DNA of 64,000 nucleotides from contig CM074814.1 in NCBI GenBank assembly GCA_037447605.1, positions 2,312,920 through 2,376,919 of the forward strand. Reading direction: 5' to 3'. The position numbers and the translations under genes are program-made. This DNA comes from Zygnema circumcarinatum. Lineage: Eukaryota > Streptophyta > Zygnematophyceae > Zygnematales > Zygnemataceae. This document shows, piece after piece, positions 28,692 through 45,400 of the stretch (position 1 is the stretch's first letter; every line of letters starts with the position of its first letter). Below the pieces are notes generated by a model. That model saw nothing but the letters and a program-made list of their open reading frames with translations, ran no database searches and was not told where the DNA came from.

Positions 28692-30302
28692 TCTCGCCTC
28701 TTTCATGAGGCTCATCTTTGGCAAATATCGCCTCACTGTATGCTTTTTGCCACCCGAACAAATTTCCTTGGTTTGGTTTTCTCCATGATGCTGACTTTGT
28801 CCATGTACATTTGATGGCATCATCGCATCGTGAGATCAAATCCTTAGTCTGTAATTAATGATATGTTTTCTACGTTCTACGTCTATGTTTTCTGTTTTCA
28901 TGTCACGCTACAAACCCTAAAATCTCTGTAAAAAGCTCAAGGTTCAAGCGGAGGACCCGCCCATCCATGGATTCGTGCTTACAGATGGCTCCCCTTTGTT
29001 GATCGCTGTCTGTTTCCATTTTTTTAAATGGAAAAGTTTTCAACGGCAAAATTTCCCTAATGGTATTTTAAGCAGAGGTAAGTTATAGAGGTGTTGTCCT
29101 ACAGCCGTCGCATCAAATGGGTTCCAGTGATGATGTGGGGTTGCGCATTTCTTCTGCCTACCAACCAGCTTTGTAAGCACTCTAGGAGGTTGACTTTAGC
29201 AAGGGACTAAACCAGCAAGTAGATCATCCCTACACTTTTGGTTATGTTCACAGGTACCGCATTGCAAGCAAGTGTAGTTTCACGGTAAGTTTAGACTGCA
29301 CAGCACTTCACTACATGTGACCATGGAACAGTGTTGTCAATGCCAGTAATGACGAGCGCATTCATGATTGTACCAATGACTGGAGCGTTGATAATGTCAA
29401 TAATGTCATTCATATGTCAATCGACTTTATGGACTCAATCGCCCTGTCTGCGCAGGCAGATCACGAGTCGCCCCTTCTGAGCACACCCTTCATATCAATG
29501 TAAGCAATTCATTGGTTCAAACCAAAACACTGCATACCGACTCCCTCCTCCCTGCTCACATTGTCTCAGTCTCCTACACACTCACCCCCCTTTCCCCCTC
29601 CCTCTCTTTCTCTCCCTCTCCCCCTCTCTGTTTTGCTATAAGACAAGACGGCCAGTCATAACACAGTCCAGTAACACAGTTTTCTGGCATTTCAAGACAA
29701 ACTGTTTCTCAGAGAGAAAAAGAGAGGGAGAGACGCCTCTTAAGCCTCCTACGCCCCACCCCTTGAATGAAATAATGAAAGAAATCCTGATGATAACTTA
29801 GGCACCGAGGATCCCCTGCTGCTTCAGTACCTTCAAATAGAGAGAGGCTTTCAGGTTTTAAGGCAGATAAAATGCTCCTGAGCACTGTACTCGTCGCCCT
29901 TCCTTTCTCATACCTCCTCCTTCCCAACGCTATACAGGACACACTAGTGATAACCATCTGCCTCTTAACTGTATGAGCCCTCTGGTCTGAGCCCTCAAGC
30001 CCTTCATCCCTTACTCTCGATCACACACCCAATTTCCCTGCCTCTCCTCTTCGGCGAATTCAAAAAGTTCCCTCCTTATTACGTGAGCGAGCCCACGCAT
30101 TAGAGCCTTTTAGCTAGTGAGCAGCGATTATTAACAGAGCTCCTACACCGGCACTTCTAGGAAACATATGTAGTCCTCAATTTGACTAAATTTGAGTGAG
30201 AAGGAAAAAGCACATACGCTAGGCTAGGAAAGGAGTTCCGGAAACCTCTGGAGAAAGAGGACAGGGAGAGCTCCACATGAAGGCCATCTGAATTTCTCAG
30301 CT
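27387..30302. other. Intergenic region between CDKB and the GH9 gene
   Basis: No gene recognised. Contains the CDKB promoter side, an ACGTG cluster (listed), an (AT)n tract near 28668-28692, a copy of the dispersed ~75-bp repeat near 28755-28826 on the - strand, and CT-rich sequence near 29580-29630. The short reading frames look random. Confidence 0.55.
28160..28362 (-). promoter_or_regulatory. G-box (ACGTGG) cluster about 0.8-1 kb upstream of CDKB
   Basis: At least five CACGTGG/CCACGTG cores in 200 bp, including a tandem GGCGTCCACGTGGCGTCCAC block at about 28328-28350 and a further GACACGTGGCG. The spacing suggests bZIP/bHLH sites. It could equally belong to a repeat, since similar cores recur in other intergenic regions here. 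Confidence 0.4.
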
Positions 30303-34628
<4,326 letters not shown>

Positions 34629-34849
34629 GGTTTCGGGTACTTTACGGAGCTCAAATATCAATCCTCAGCTGCCAAACGCCTTTCAGCAAGGCAAATCGCG
34701 ATCTAGAGGTTCCCGCTTCTCCTCTTCCTGCTTCCAACCCTGGCCGCCCTACGGATCCAACAGTCTCCTTGTATTTCGAAAGTTGGAAACCCTAAAAAAG
34801 CTCTCCTGCAGCTAGGGCTCCTATACTCTTTCCTCCCTTCGCCTCTCCC

Positions 34850-35002
34850 AGTCCTCCACTCTCTCCTCCCAACCTCCTCTCCACTTCTCCCCCCCTTCTC
34901 TCACTCTTCCTCTCCCTCTCTCTCCCTCTCCCACTCTCCTCCCCCCTTCTCCCTCCCTCTCCCTCTCCCTCTCCCTCTCCCTCTCCCTCTCCCTCTCCCT
35001 CT
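34850..35002. repeat. CT-rich tract ending in (CCCTCT)n
   Basis: Pyrimidine-rich on +, with about eight clean CCCTCT hexamers at 34951-35002. Lies 200-370 bp upstream of the GH9 start codon, so it may be in the promoter or leader. Confidence 0.85.
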
Positions 35003-35580
35003 GCACGTCCAAATGTGGACACGACCTCCGCAGCACAAGCGGCCGTATGACCGCCCGTGACCGTACGGATGGCGGAGGCGGCGTTTGGTCCATGCATGAT
35101 CTAAGCCGTTTAAGCGTCCACGTGATATAATCTGAACCTTTTATATGTCCACGTGGCTAACATTTTCCGTCGATTGCGGGATGCGCCCGAGCGGCCGTCG
35201 GTTCGAACCAGCACGTACAGCGTCTGGCGGGGAAAGCCGTTGGCAACCCAGAAATGTAATAATAATAAAAAATTATTTCCTTCTGAGTATATTTTTAAAA
35301 AATAATATACGCTGCTTTTAAACTATTTTTGGTGGACATTCTCGCGTTGATTGGTCTATGTTTTCTGACAATTGGATTTTAGTGACTAAAGTTTCGAACT
35401 TACCTGCCCGAATCGGACTCGCTGGGCGAAAAAAAAGATTTTTAGGAAAATTTTGATGAAACCTGGCAGAGCCGACATTCTGTACGGAACGGGCAGGCCC
35501 GTGCAACGGTGAATTTTTCCCGTACAGCACAAAGAATTTGAAATCGAAAGTGGTCCGTACAATGTTTGACAATCACATTG

Positions 35581-36067
35581 ACAGTCTAATCACGTTATAG
35601 TGACACTGTTTATAAGAACAGCATGGATATACTGACTTTTTTTCCGGGAACGGAATTGCACCACTGCAGATCCTGCGCCAGTAGTGACGCCATTACGGAT
35701 ATAATGACGTTGAAAAACCCTGATTGTTACTATATATTCAAAATGTCGATATTATCCACCCACGTATTGGAATATGCGTTACAAATATATTTACGACCGT
35801 ACACATTATCGACTAATATCGTCAGATATCGACTTGACCGTACATATCAAGTTGTCCGTACACATGCTCACTAGGGTTCGTACACACCCACCCACGTGAC
35901 GACTGCCCAAAAAGTACAATGTACGGTATCAAAGTCGTACGGATATATCGCAAAAACATATGTAATAACATTGTTACTATAAATGTGAAATGACAAACGG
36001 GTCATTACCGATATAGTGACACAAATGTGTGGGGACCGACATGGACACTATAACGTGATTAGACTGT
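35581..36067. mobile_element. Non-autonomous DNA transposon (MITE) with 22-bp terminal inverted repeats
   Basis: The 22 bases at 35581-35602 (starting ACAGTCTAATCACG) are perfectly complementary to 36046-36067. A subterminal GTCATTACCGATATAGTGAC-like motif also recurs inverted near 35690-35705. The interior is AT-rich and non-coding. The immediate flanks show no obvious target duplication, so the superfamily is not assigned. Confidence 0.75.
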
Positions 36068-36560
36068 ATATAGAAAATTCCAGTGTAGCGTGAACTGCTA
36101 GCTGGGACAAGGAACGTCAAAACGCTGCAGCGTAGTGTGCAACAGCCGTCAGCTTCGAAATATTTCTAACCATTTTTCATAGTGTGAACATTTGCTGTCA
36201 TCCGTACTTTTATGTCGGAAACCGACGACTCATACTTTGACGCGTGGCAGCAAGCGGTGCATGCGATCCGGCGCCACGTGTGCAGGACCGTCAGCGGGTG
36301 CTGTGCAGTTGACACGTTTAAAATCTGACGTGGAAGCAGTAGTCCTGCAGACACGTGGCACCGCGGGAGCGGTCCTGCAGGTCAAGGTCGGCCTCGGTGA
36401 GTCTAGAAATGGCCGCCAGTTTTAAACCCAATGCGGTCCATGCATGTGGCGGACCAATTTTGTAAATTTGTTTCCTCCCGTTCTCCAATGGCTTTCAGCT
36501 GAAATGTTCTGGGACCTTGATTTGCAATATTTTTGGGACGCGATTCGAATCACGAGTGTC

Positions 36561-36749
36561 CATATATATATATATATATCTATATATACTATATATTTTT
36601 TTTTCACTCTTACTTTTAAAAATTTCCCACTTCCGTTTGGAGGCTTCCGAATTTGGGTTTGGAAGTTCCAAAATTTGGAGCTTCAAAACTCGCTCGAGAG
36701 AGTCTGCTCCTTGCAAGCCCTGGAGTGCACTGCTGCTGGAAAGAGAGAG

Positions 36750-36803
<54 letters not shown>
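36561..36803. repeat. (AT)n and (GA)n microsatellites upstream of TSPO
   Basis: An AT run at 36561-36597 and a GA run at 36752-36803, 190-430 bp before the TSPO start codon. Confidence 0.9.
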
Positions 36804-36805
<2 letters not shown>

Positions 36806-36993
36806 GGAAAAGCTAAAAGCCGAAGCTGACAGTAAAAGCTTCTATTAAGCATCTCCCTTTGCTTTCCTTATCGCTGCAGTTGTCAGGGCGATATTGAATA
36901 GTCAAATTTGTGATAACGGATTGTAGGAAGGCAAGAGATTGCAGTTCTCCATTTTCTGCAATTCTTGGTACTCACATACGGTAGGAGAGCGTG

Positions 36994-38261
36994 ATGGCGT
37001 GCGCTTTGGCGGCTGTCTCGGTACCATCGACGAAGGGAGCAAGTCTGCAAGTCCTATGCAGCCATCGCTCGGCGGCTGACAGGATTGCTGCTGCTCCTGC
37101 TCGTCAGTCAGTAGCAGGAATCCCAAGATGGAGCTGCTTGCGTGCAATGCCACTTGATATTGGGACTAGAGCACCAACGTTGACCAGCTCAAAGAGGTTC
37201 AAGAGAGCAGAGAGCAAGTACCTGGGAAACGCTTCTCATTCAGGCACGATCAGTGCTAATAATGGAAGCGGCGCCGATGTGAGCGCGGGAACAACCTCTT
37301 CTGCAGCCGGGGTTTCGCCAGGAACTGCTGGAGCCGTGTCCCTTGTTGTGGCTATCGGAATACCTGTGCTGGCTGGAATGTTCGTCAGTTCATTCAACAA
37401 GTCAACTTCTGATTGGTATCAGTCGTTGAAGAAGCCTTCTTGGAACCCCCCGGATGCTGTTTTTGGCGCAGTTTGGTCGTTTCTCTATGCTGCTATGGGC
37501 TATTCGGCATGGCTCGTGTGGAGGAATGGCGGATGGGAGGCACAGTCGGGGCCGCTTACTGTGTATGCCGTGCAGCTGGTACTCAACCTGCTTTGGCCGG
37601 TCCTCTGCTTTGGCGCCCAGAGCCTCTTCTGGTCACTGATTGATATTGGTGAGGACGATGCTCCCGTCTTTGTGACCCGCGAAAAAAGTTGGATGTATTC
37701 TGCGCATAATTACTTCATTTGGTGATCACAAGACATTCAATTGTTCTTAATGGTTATCGCGTTGTTTTCTCCAGAAGTAGCCAGCAATTTGTAAGGTGGC
37801 TTTGGCTGCATGGTGTACTTGTCTTGGTTAAGGACTTGCATGCTAACATGAAACTCTGCAGTAAGCAGAAGGGCATTGCGCTTTCAGTTTGACCATATCT
37901 CAATTGCACTATTGTAACGTGCATGTTCGCTTACAAATCGACTAAGATTTATAATTTAGACTATGCTCAACTCCATGATTCTATTTACGTTGCTTCTCTT
38001 GTTGGCTTCGTCTGATCTTTTCCAATTTGATGTTTAATTCATTGTTTGCCTTGGTCCTGCCTTGCAGTCCTCCTCCTTTTTGCCGTTTACAACACAATTC
38101 AGGCATTCCATCCAATCGATGAGTTTGCTGCACAGCTCCTTTGGCCGTACTTTGGATGGGTGGTCTTTGCCGCTGTCCTGAACTTCTCCCTCTGGCGGGA
38201 AAACCGAAGGAGACCACCACCATCAGGGACTATTGCTGGAGCCCAAGGATATGCGACTTAA
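36994..38261 (+). CDS. TSPO: TSPO / tryptophan-rich sensory protein (MBR family)
   Basis: Five-helix membrane protein that binds porphyrins and cholesterol-like ligands; in plants it is stress-induced in the secretory pathway. Exon 1 36994-37648 and exon 2 38068-38261 join at a phase-1 intron; 849 nt, 282 residues. The C-terminal ~165 residues match TSPO: WYQSLKKPSWNPPDAVFGAV, WSFLYAAMGYSAWLVW, VYAVQLVLNLLWPVLCFGAQ, ending PYFGWVVFAAVLNFSLWREN. The N-terminal ~115 residues are a Ser/Ala/Gly-rich extension without similarity I recognise, longer than bacterial or animal TSPO; plant TSPOs also have N-terminal extensions, but this one could be a plastid or mitochondrial presequence. GTG precedes the chosen ATG in frame. 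Confidence 0.95.
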
Positions 38262-41200
38262 GGGCACCAACGAAAGTGTTTTTCACAGGTCCTCATTCGA
38301 GCCGTTTGTGAGAGATGAGAAGACAAAGGGAGTTGAGGGACCGTGCACTGTGTATAGGGAGGTTCTGTCGTGAGGATTGAGCGCGTGTGATGCATAGTTT
38401 TTTTGAGTGTAGTGCCTTTCAACTGTATCAATTCAATGTCAATTTTTGTAATGGGCAAGTGAATTCTTAAACTTTTGATGTAGGTCGTAATTGGGCACGA
38501 TGTTTCTGATTGTGATGATTTTCTGTTGCATGTGTGTAGCTGGTTCACCTGAAAATTCCTCTTCAATTCAGCTTGGTTTCTTAGTTATTTTTAGAAAAAT
38601 ACACAACACAGTTGAAAATAAATAAAAATGAACATAAAAGCAGCAGAAACCAATATACCGTCCACTATAACTCGTCGAATTCCTCTTCCTCGCCCTTCTC
38701 CCATCCCTCTCCACTTTCTTCTCCTTTCTCTTCCCCTCCCTCTCTAATCCCCCCCTTCCCCTCCCTCCTCCCCTCCCTCTTCCCCGCTGCCTCCTTTTTT
38801 TCCTTCCTCCTACCCTCGTCCTTCCCAACATCCCCCCTAACCCCTCCCTCAGGATCCCCCTTTCATCTCCCTTTACCCCACCTTTCGCCGCTCTACCACT
38901 CTCTCACCTTCTTGTTCTCTGCCCTGAATATCAATGCAGTATATATGGTCCTGTCTTATAGTTCTGTATAAGCAGACAGCCCTGCAAACCTCACTATTTG
39001 CCTCGATTCGCCCTTTACCCTTGCGAGCTGTCCAGTAGAGGGTCAGATTGATGCATCTTCACAATGGGGGGTATCAAACTTCACAAAATTTCAGTATGTT
39101 TGACACCAGAACGAGTACTCCGGTGACATCGCGATCCCCCTGCAAAGGAGTACTTCCTTAACTTTCCTTTTCGTCAAATTTTGTTTTTGAACCCCCCTAA
39201 TGAAAAATGCGGTGGGCCTTACTAATAGCCCTACTAGTATTTCGGGCGGTAAGCACCACAAAGTGCTCCAAAATTGAAATTTTGTTCTTCTAAAAAGTGT
39301 CACACTGGGAGGTTTCAGACCGAGAAAAGTTTCACGCTTTTGGGATTCAAACTCAGCGAAAGGTTTTATTCGAAACAAGTGGGAACACCGGATGCAAATT
39401 TACCTTCTCAAAAAAAAAAAATCCGTATCGATCTTTAAAACGTCTGAAACCACCTATTGGTATTTTTAGACTGCATGGGGTCACCATCGCCGAACAATGG
39501 AAAAAACAACCAATAATCGCACACTTAACCCCAAGAAACCAGGTATATAGTACCGAGCTATAGTTTTAAGGTTGTCAGGGGTTGTAGAGTGAAAAGAAGC
39601 ATACTCCAGCAAAACCCTACAACCCTTTTTTACGAGTGAATAAAGGGTGCGTTTTCATGGTGCAACCATGAAACCCTTCGTTCGTTCGTTCGTCCATTCA
39701 GTTGAATGAAAAAGTTGCAAACCGCGGCGGAGAGTTCGCAAACCTTCGAAACGAAGTTTTTTCATCCAACCTGTTTAACGAAGTTGAATGAAAACCACTC
39801 GCACGTGTGATCCGCCTGGATGACCGGAGGGCGGCGCCATTTCAGCCAAAGCAAAACCACCACGTGACGTCCAGGTGGCACATGACATTGTGAACCCCGG
39901 CGAGAATTTTTTCTAGCGAAGCCCTGAACCCTAATAGCTGGGAACTGTACAAAAACCCGGTGTACCACGTGTCGTTATTTCGTTGGTGATTTGGATCTCG
40001 CGAGTCTACCCCATTTTTCTATTCGGGCACAAAAGTGAAATTTAAATTATTTAGCGTCGCCTGTCGCGAACCCGCTCAACGTTCGCACGTGCATTTGCAT
40101 CAGCATTTGTTCAACAAAATGACATGGGGAGGGAACCACGAGGAACCACTGCTCGCAAAGGTCCTGATAATGCGTCTGTCTCATGAGTCCACATTGCCAG
40201 TCAGTGCCAGTGGAGGGTTTTTCCAATACCAGTACTCTGCAGTTCGTTTATTGAGTTATAGCGGAGGCAACACGTACTGAGTTGGAGGTTGACATTACCC
40301 ACCATCGTCAGACCAATGCCACATGGAGGCCATTATGGGAGTCACCCTAAGGGTTCGTTTTCCTGGTCACACTGAATACAGTAGAATGATCTTGTTGATT
40401 TCTTTACTGCGAGCAGCATGGAAATGGAATCCGCCGCAAACGTCTCCAGGCCACATACGACATGTGTGAGATTCGTGCTAGCTGGCAGCACTCGCTGGAT
40501 CCAATTCCCTTGTTGGAGACGAACGTTCGCTGCCGGCTCAGCAAGCGCGAGTGATTGGCGCAGCCGCCACAGGATCTGATTTGAAATATCTTTTACCAGA
40601 TTCTCTGGTGGTGTCAAGATTCGGTTTGCCATCCCCGGATTTGGATGTTTCGTACAAGATCTGGTCTGAGAATCTGACTGGCGGTAAGTAGAGATTTATG
40701 ACCGGATCAGAAAAAAAAAGGTCCTTCGCTTGACCGAAGATCTTAGGGAATCCTGACAGGTCATTTGTTTTTAGCGGGTTCTCTGGGCCGGAAAGCGTGT
40801 CGTTTTGCGATTTTGTACAGCTGGTGTGCCTCTGGATTTCTCCAAATGCGAGTTGTCGGAGTGGCAGGGAAAAGTCAGCTTACAGGCTGCATACGTGGCC
40901 AATGGTTAATGGCTGGTGCTGAATGCGACATTTACTTTAATCCACTGGCCGTCTGCCACGTATACTGTCCCCCAAATCTGATTGATGGGCAAACATTACG
41001 AGCGTGAACATGACCATCACGCGAGACGTACGAAATTCTGAATCTGGTCATTTCCTGTGACGTTCCATGAACCACGGAACCAGTTCCAAAATGTTACGGG
41101 ATCCAGCGCAGCGATCCGGCAAGTGCCAGCATGGAATTGCAAAAGTCGTTTGGATTTTTCGCATCTTGAAAAATAGCGACCGCCACCAGATCCAGCCAAT

Positions 41201-42428
41201 CAGAGCGCATAATTTTGATTTCTAGAAGATCCTTTGTACGGACGACTGCAAAAGTCTGCGTGGGCGGCGGCCCCCGTCTTCCGGTACTCGATATGCGCGG
41301 AAAACGACAATGTCCCGTCGCCCCGGGAACCCCGCGCCCCTGCAGCCAAGGGACCGACCGTCTTTTTTTTGGAAGTGACCTCCGAAAAAAAAAAAACTGA
41401 AAAACCGCCAAAAGCGAAAACGCGCAGCAGAAAACAAACTTACTAAATGCATATGGACCTGCCCTGAAAATTGGGCAAAAAAAACTTGCGTTTTCTGCCG
41501 CATCCGCCGCCGCAAAAACGTTCGGATTTGTTTGCCCGACGAGACCGTCCAATATCTGTACGGTCCCGGCATGTTTTTACGGTACGGTTTCGTACGGTCT
41601 TAATAGCCCCATCAGTCCTAGGAAGCTCCACCCGCCTCCGTGGGCGGCAGCTGACGGCCGGAAATTCATAATTATCCATTATGGCGTATGCCCCGTTTGT
41701 ACCCGATCGTCGCAGCCGCTCGCCCTTCATTTAATTTCATTCTTTCGCGTTTTACTCCCCGCCAAAAGCACCGCTCGCCGCATGCAATGCCACTTGCCAA
41801 CTGTTCGTCCAAGGAGGGAAGTCCGTACAAGCCCACTCCGTACAGGGGCAAACTCTAACACGGCCGAGTTGAACTTGACTCGCCAAATTCAGCTTCCTAC
41901 GTGGTGACACGTGCCGTCAAGCCATTGGATAAATGTGATTTTATGATCACGTGGCGACTTTGTGTTGGACGTCTTTGATTTATGGAAAACAGTCGAGTGG
42001 AAAAAAGTTGACGCTCACCAAACGGAGTTCGCCTCGGGGTCCAAAATTTGTGCAATTCAACCAATGAAAGCAAGCCACGTGTGACTACGTCACCAACCGT
42101 CATCCGGGGTCCGTTGAATGACCCGGCCAGTGTCGAGGCGTACGGAAATTCGCTGCCGGGCGGTGGGCCAACTTGGGCCTGTACGGACGGCCAAAAGCTG
42201 TTGGAAAAGCACGGGTCCGTACGGTCTGTACGTTACAAGGTCCGTACAATCTTGCAAGAGGGCCTCTTGCAAGGGGGAGGAGCAGGGTCTTGCAAGGGGG
42301 AGCTTCAGGCCATGGCTGGAAGCAGCTGCCCTTGGAACAACAAGCAGAAGGAGGGGGCGTGGTCGTGAGGAGGATTGTTTAGAGATAATTAGTTTGGATA
42401 TTGATTTTGGCGATACGGGAAAGAGAGG
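38262..42428. other. 4.2-kb intergenic region between TSPO and the KIAA0930-like gene
   Basis: No gene recognised. The first 300 bp are the TSPO 3' flank. A CT-rich tract lies at 38680-38910. Around 39100-39420 and 39640-39960 are short inverted motifs that look like decayed elements (for example GTGCGTTTTCATGG near 39648). A copy of the dispersed repeat is near 40108-40166. From 41480 to 42250 GTACGG/CCGTAC words and ACGTGG boxes are dense. Confidence 0.5.
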
Positions 42429-45400
42429 ATGGGGAGCTTGACTATGGTGGAAACTGCGGGTCAACGAAGCTTGAGAATGCGGGAGGTACTGACGGAGAAG
42501 AGTTTTGGAACTAAGTTTGGAAGGCTGAGTGATTCCGGGGCAACCAAGTCCATTCTTCAACTGATGATGAGTTTGCAGGTGGAGAAAGAAAAAAACTGCT
42601 TGTTACAATTGAATACGGAAGGCGATAATGCAGGAGCCTGTTTGCAGGGAATGGCTGAGAAGACAAGGTAAAGTGTGCAGAATGAAATGGTGATTATGGA
42701 GGGATTTTTGAAAATGAGGAATTTTATGATTTTCGGCTTCCATCACCTGTAAGGGCGGTTGGCTGGCGAGAGAGAAAGCGGGAGCGGGGAATGGAAGAGG
42801 GGAGAAAACCAGAGGAGAGGGAGAGCGAGAGCGAGAGCAGGAAAGAGAGGAAATTCCCTCTGGTGCAGGCTTATTTTACTGCTCCCAGCATTTAACCTCT
42901 TAAAAGCTCTGTGTTTGGCTATATCAACAGGGCGGAGGAGGAAACGAGCTGTTTGACTACGATTATTGCATGTGAAGATTGTCGAATTCAATCACTCAAT
43001 TGGAATGAGCGAAATCGAGAGGAGAATGTTACCGTTCCCAGTCCTGTCAGGTATTTGACCCGCTGATGTTATATTCATTCACATCGTTGTTTATTGAACG
43101 TTGAGAACATAAACCAGTCCAAAAGCCAGTCTGTCTCTCAGCAGCCAATCAGGCACGAGGTAAAGCCAGCTGCTATTTGCTCTTTTTCGACTTGAAACAA
43201 GCTGCGGCTTTGGAGGAGATGTCATGATGTGGTCTTGCTTGTGGGTGTTGTAGCCGGCGCGACCTGCTGGACCTTGTTAGCAAGCATTCAGACGGACTTC
43301 CGAGGCCAAATGGAGTTCAAGGAGCTTCATCAGACCCCTTAGATGGCGGTTTAATGGATGCTCGCTACTGGCGGGAAGTGCTGGACTTGTTCTTTGTCCG
43401 AGGATGGGGCTCTGGAGAGAGTAGCGCGCAGTTCAACAAGGATGCTCTATTCGATGACATGCTTTTTTTTGTGAGGTCAGAGGTACTGAAAGGAATTTCT
43501 CCATCACTACTTTTCCGACGCCTTCATAAAAGCACAAACTGATGATGTTTCTCTTTTCTCAAAAGATCTTGCAACTGTACTTGAATGAGCATTTTCACAG
43601 ATAAACTTGGCTGGAGTGAAGATTTTCTTGCTTGACATACTTGCGTATGGAAGTATCGAAATCATCTAAAATTGACTAGTGGAGCTCTACCCTTTGTAAC
43701 AGTTAATTGATTGAGTTGAAAGTAGAATGGTGGAAGTGACCATCCTGGAGCATATGGTTCTGAAATGCAGAGTGGGAACGGTGAAGAGGCGAAGGAGGAA
43801 AAGTCATGTGGCAACAAGCCATATTTCGTCCGCCGATGGAGCAGCAATGTAGGCGCCCACTTCCCCTTGTGCTGCATCCTATTTTAGTTGCTTGCAGGAG
43901 TGGCGGGTAAGCCATCCGGCAATTTTGGAGTACTTGGTTCTGCTGTAAAGTCGCCCACTGTGTTAGAGCAGTGAGAGCCAAACAGACTCTATCTCAAGCT
44001 CAGGTGTTGATGGTGGCTGCTGGACAGTTGACTCGTGTGGTTGGCAACAGCGATGTTGATTGGAGGCGCTCCTTTTATCTCAATCTCATCTGCCATACGA
44101 CCTTCACCCTCACAGTGGCAGTCTGCAGGTAGTTGACCGACGATTCACTTACTCGCACTATCAATTTCCTGCACATTTTTTTATTTTCGCCTCCCTCCCA
44201 GCCCTCCTCCCTCTCTTCGTAAGACTTAAAAATCCTGGGTTGGGACCATGTTCCTACAGCCGACGAGCACTCGAAGAGCACAAGTCAAAACCGGATGGCC
44301 CTCCAGTGACTCCTATAGCAAAGGTACACCTCAGCTCTTTTCGGAGGCCAGCTCCCATACTCTGATTAGATCTGCCTATGCCATGTTTTCCAATTGCTTG
44401 TTTTCTTTATTCGCAAGGCAATGTTTGATCAACGTTTTTCAGGCTCTCCTGATGTCCTGTTGACTATCTTCTGCAGATCACAAAGCGAGTTTATGCATCG
44501 CCTAACATGGCCCGGCTGGACAGTGCTCCAATCAAGGTTTGTCTACCCTACAAACATGCAGTTTTGGTTCTCGTTCACCATAGCACTTCCATTGTAGGAT
44601 TGAATAATTCAGAAGAAGATTCTGCAACACCCCCGTTCAACGCGTTGATGGGCACGTAGTTAGCATCTGCTCAGTCTTAGTGGGTCGATTGGAAACTTTG
44701 ACACTTGCAGACCTGCTGGAAGGGCTGCCTAAAAAAGTTTTGATAGTTCCGTGGAACAGGCTCAAGAAGCTACGCCGACATATCCTCAAATCTGTTTCGC
44801 CATCGACGACTTCAACGATGCGTTCCAATCAATGGTGCGTTCACAATAACAGATTGCCAGTCCTAAACCGCTGGAGAGATAAAGCTGCTGTAAACGAATG
44901 ACGATTTTAGGAATTCTGCAGTTTGACGCCTTGATTCCTCCCCCGCTTTCAGGAACTGCGAGATCCGGATCACTGCCTTTGCGTTCTTCTCAATTCTCAA
45001 GGAGGAGCTGCGTTTCCTGCGACTAACCCCGATGGAACAGACAAAACACGTAGCAGAAATTTGGAGAGAAAGACAAGTTCTCAAGCACAGGCATTTGGCG
45101 AAGCAGCTGATGGAAAGCCCAAGGTACGGCCTTTCGAAATACATCCGACTTCCTTGAATTCCCGGTTTTTTGCGTTCGAAGTTTTCATCTAGCCAAATTC
45201 AATGAACTCACTGAAGGCCACTTTACGTTGACGGTGCAGGTCACTATATTTTCAGGGTTTGTGAGCTACCATATGTTGAAGTCCTCCTTTCATGGTACGT
45301 GCTTGTAAAAACTTTTCGCTCCTGCTTGATTTTGGAACATAGACCAACTCAGAAGCTTTTTGCAGGATAACTTCACCCCACACTTTCCTTGCTTAAAATT

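Larger units (their letters stand above)
34629..36993. other. Divergent intergenic region between the GH9 gene and TSPO
   Basis: No gene recognised. Holds both promoters: a CT-rich block (34850-35002), ACGTGG/ACGTGA motifs near 35118-35150, an inverted-repeat element (35581-36067), further CACGTG(T/G) motifs near 36270-36355 and AT/GA microsatellites just before TSPO. Confidence 0.55.

Noticed and set aside
35177-35235. tRNA-like B box GGTTCGAACC
   Set aside because: A perfect B-box-like word, but no matching acceptor stem, anticodon arm or properly spaced A box (the A-box-like GCCCGAGCGG is too close). At most a SINE remnant.
40342-40632. Minus-strand frame MANRILTPPENLVKDISNQI as a gene or transposase
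   Set aside because: About 96 residues with no recognisable domain, no splice partners, in a repeat-rich stretch; probably chance.
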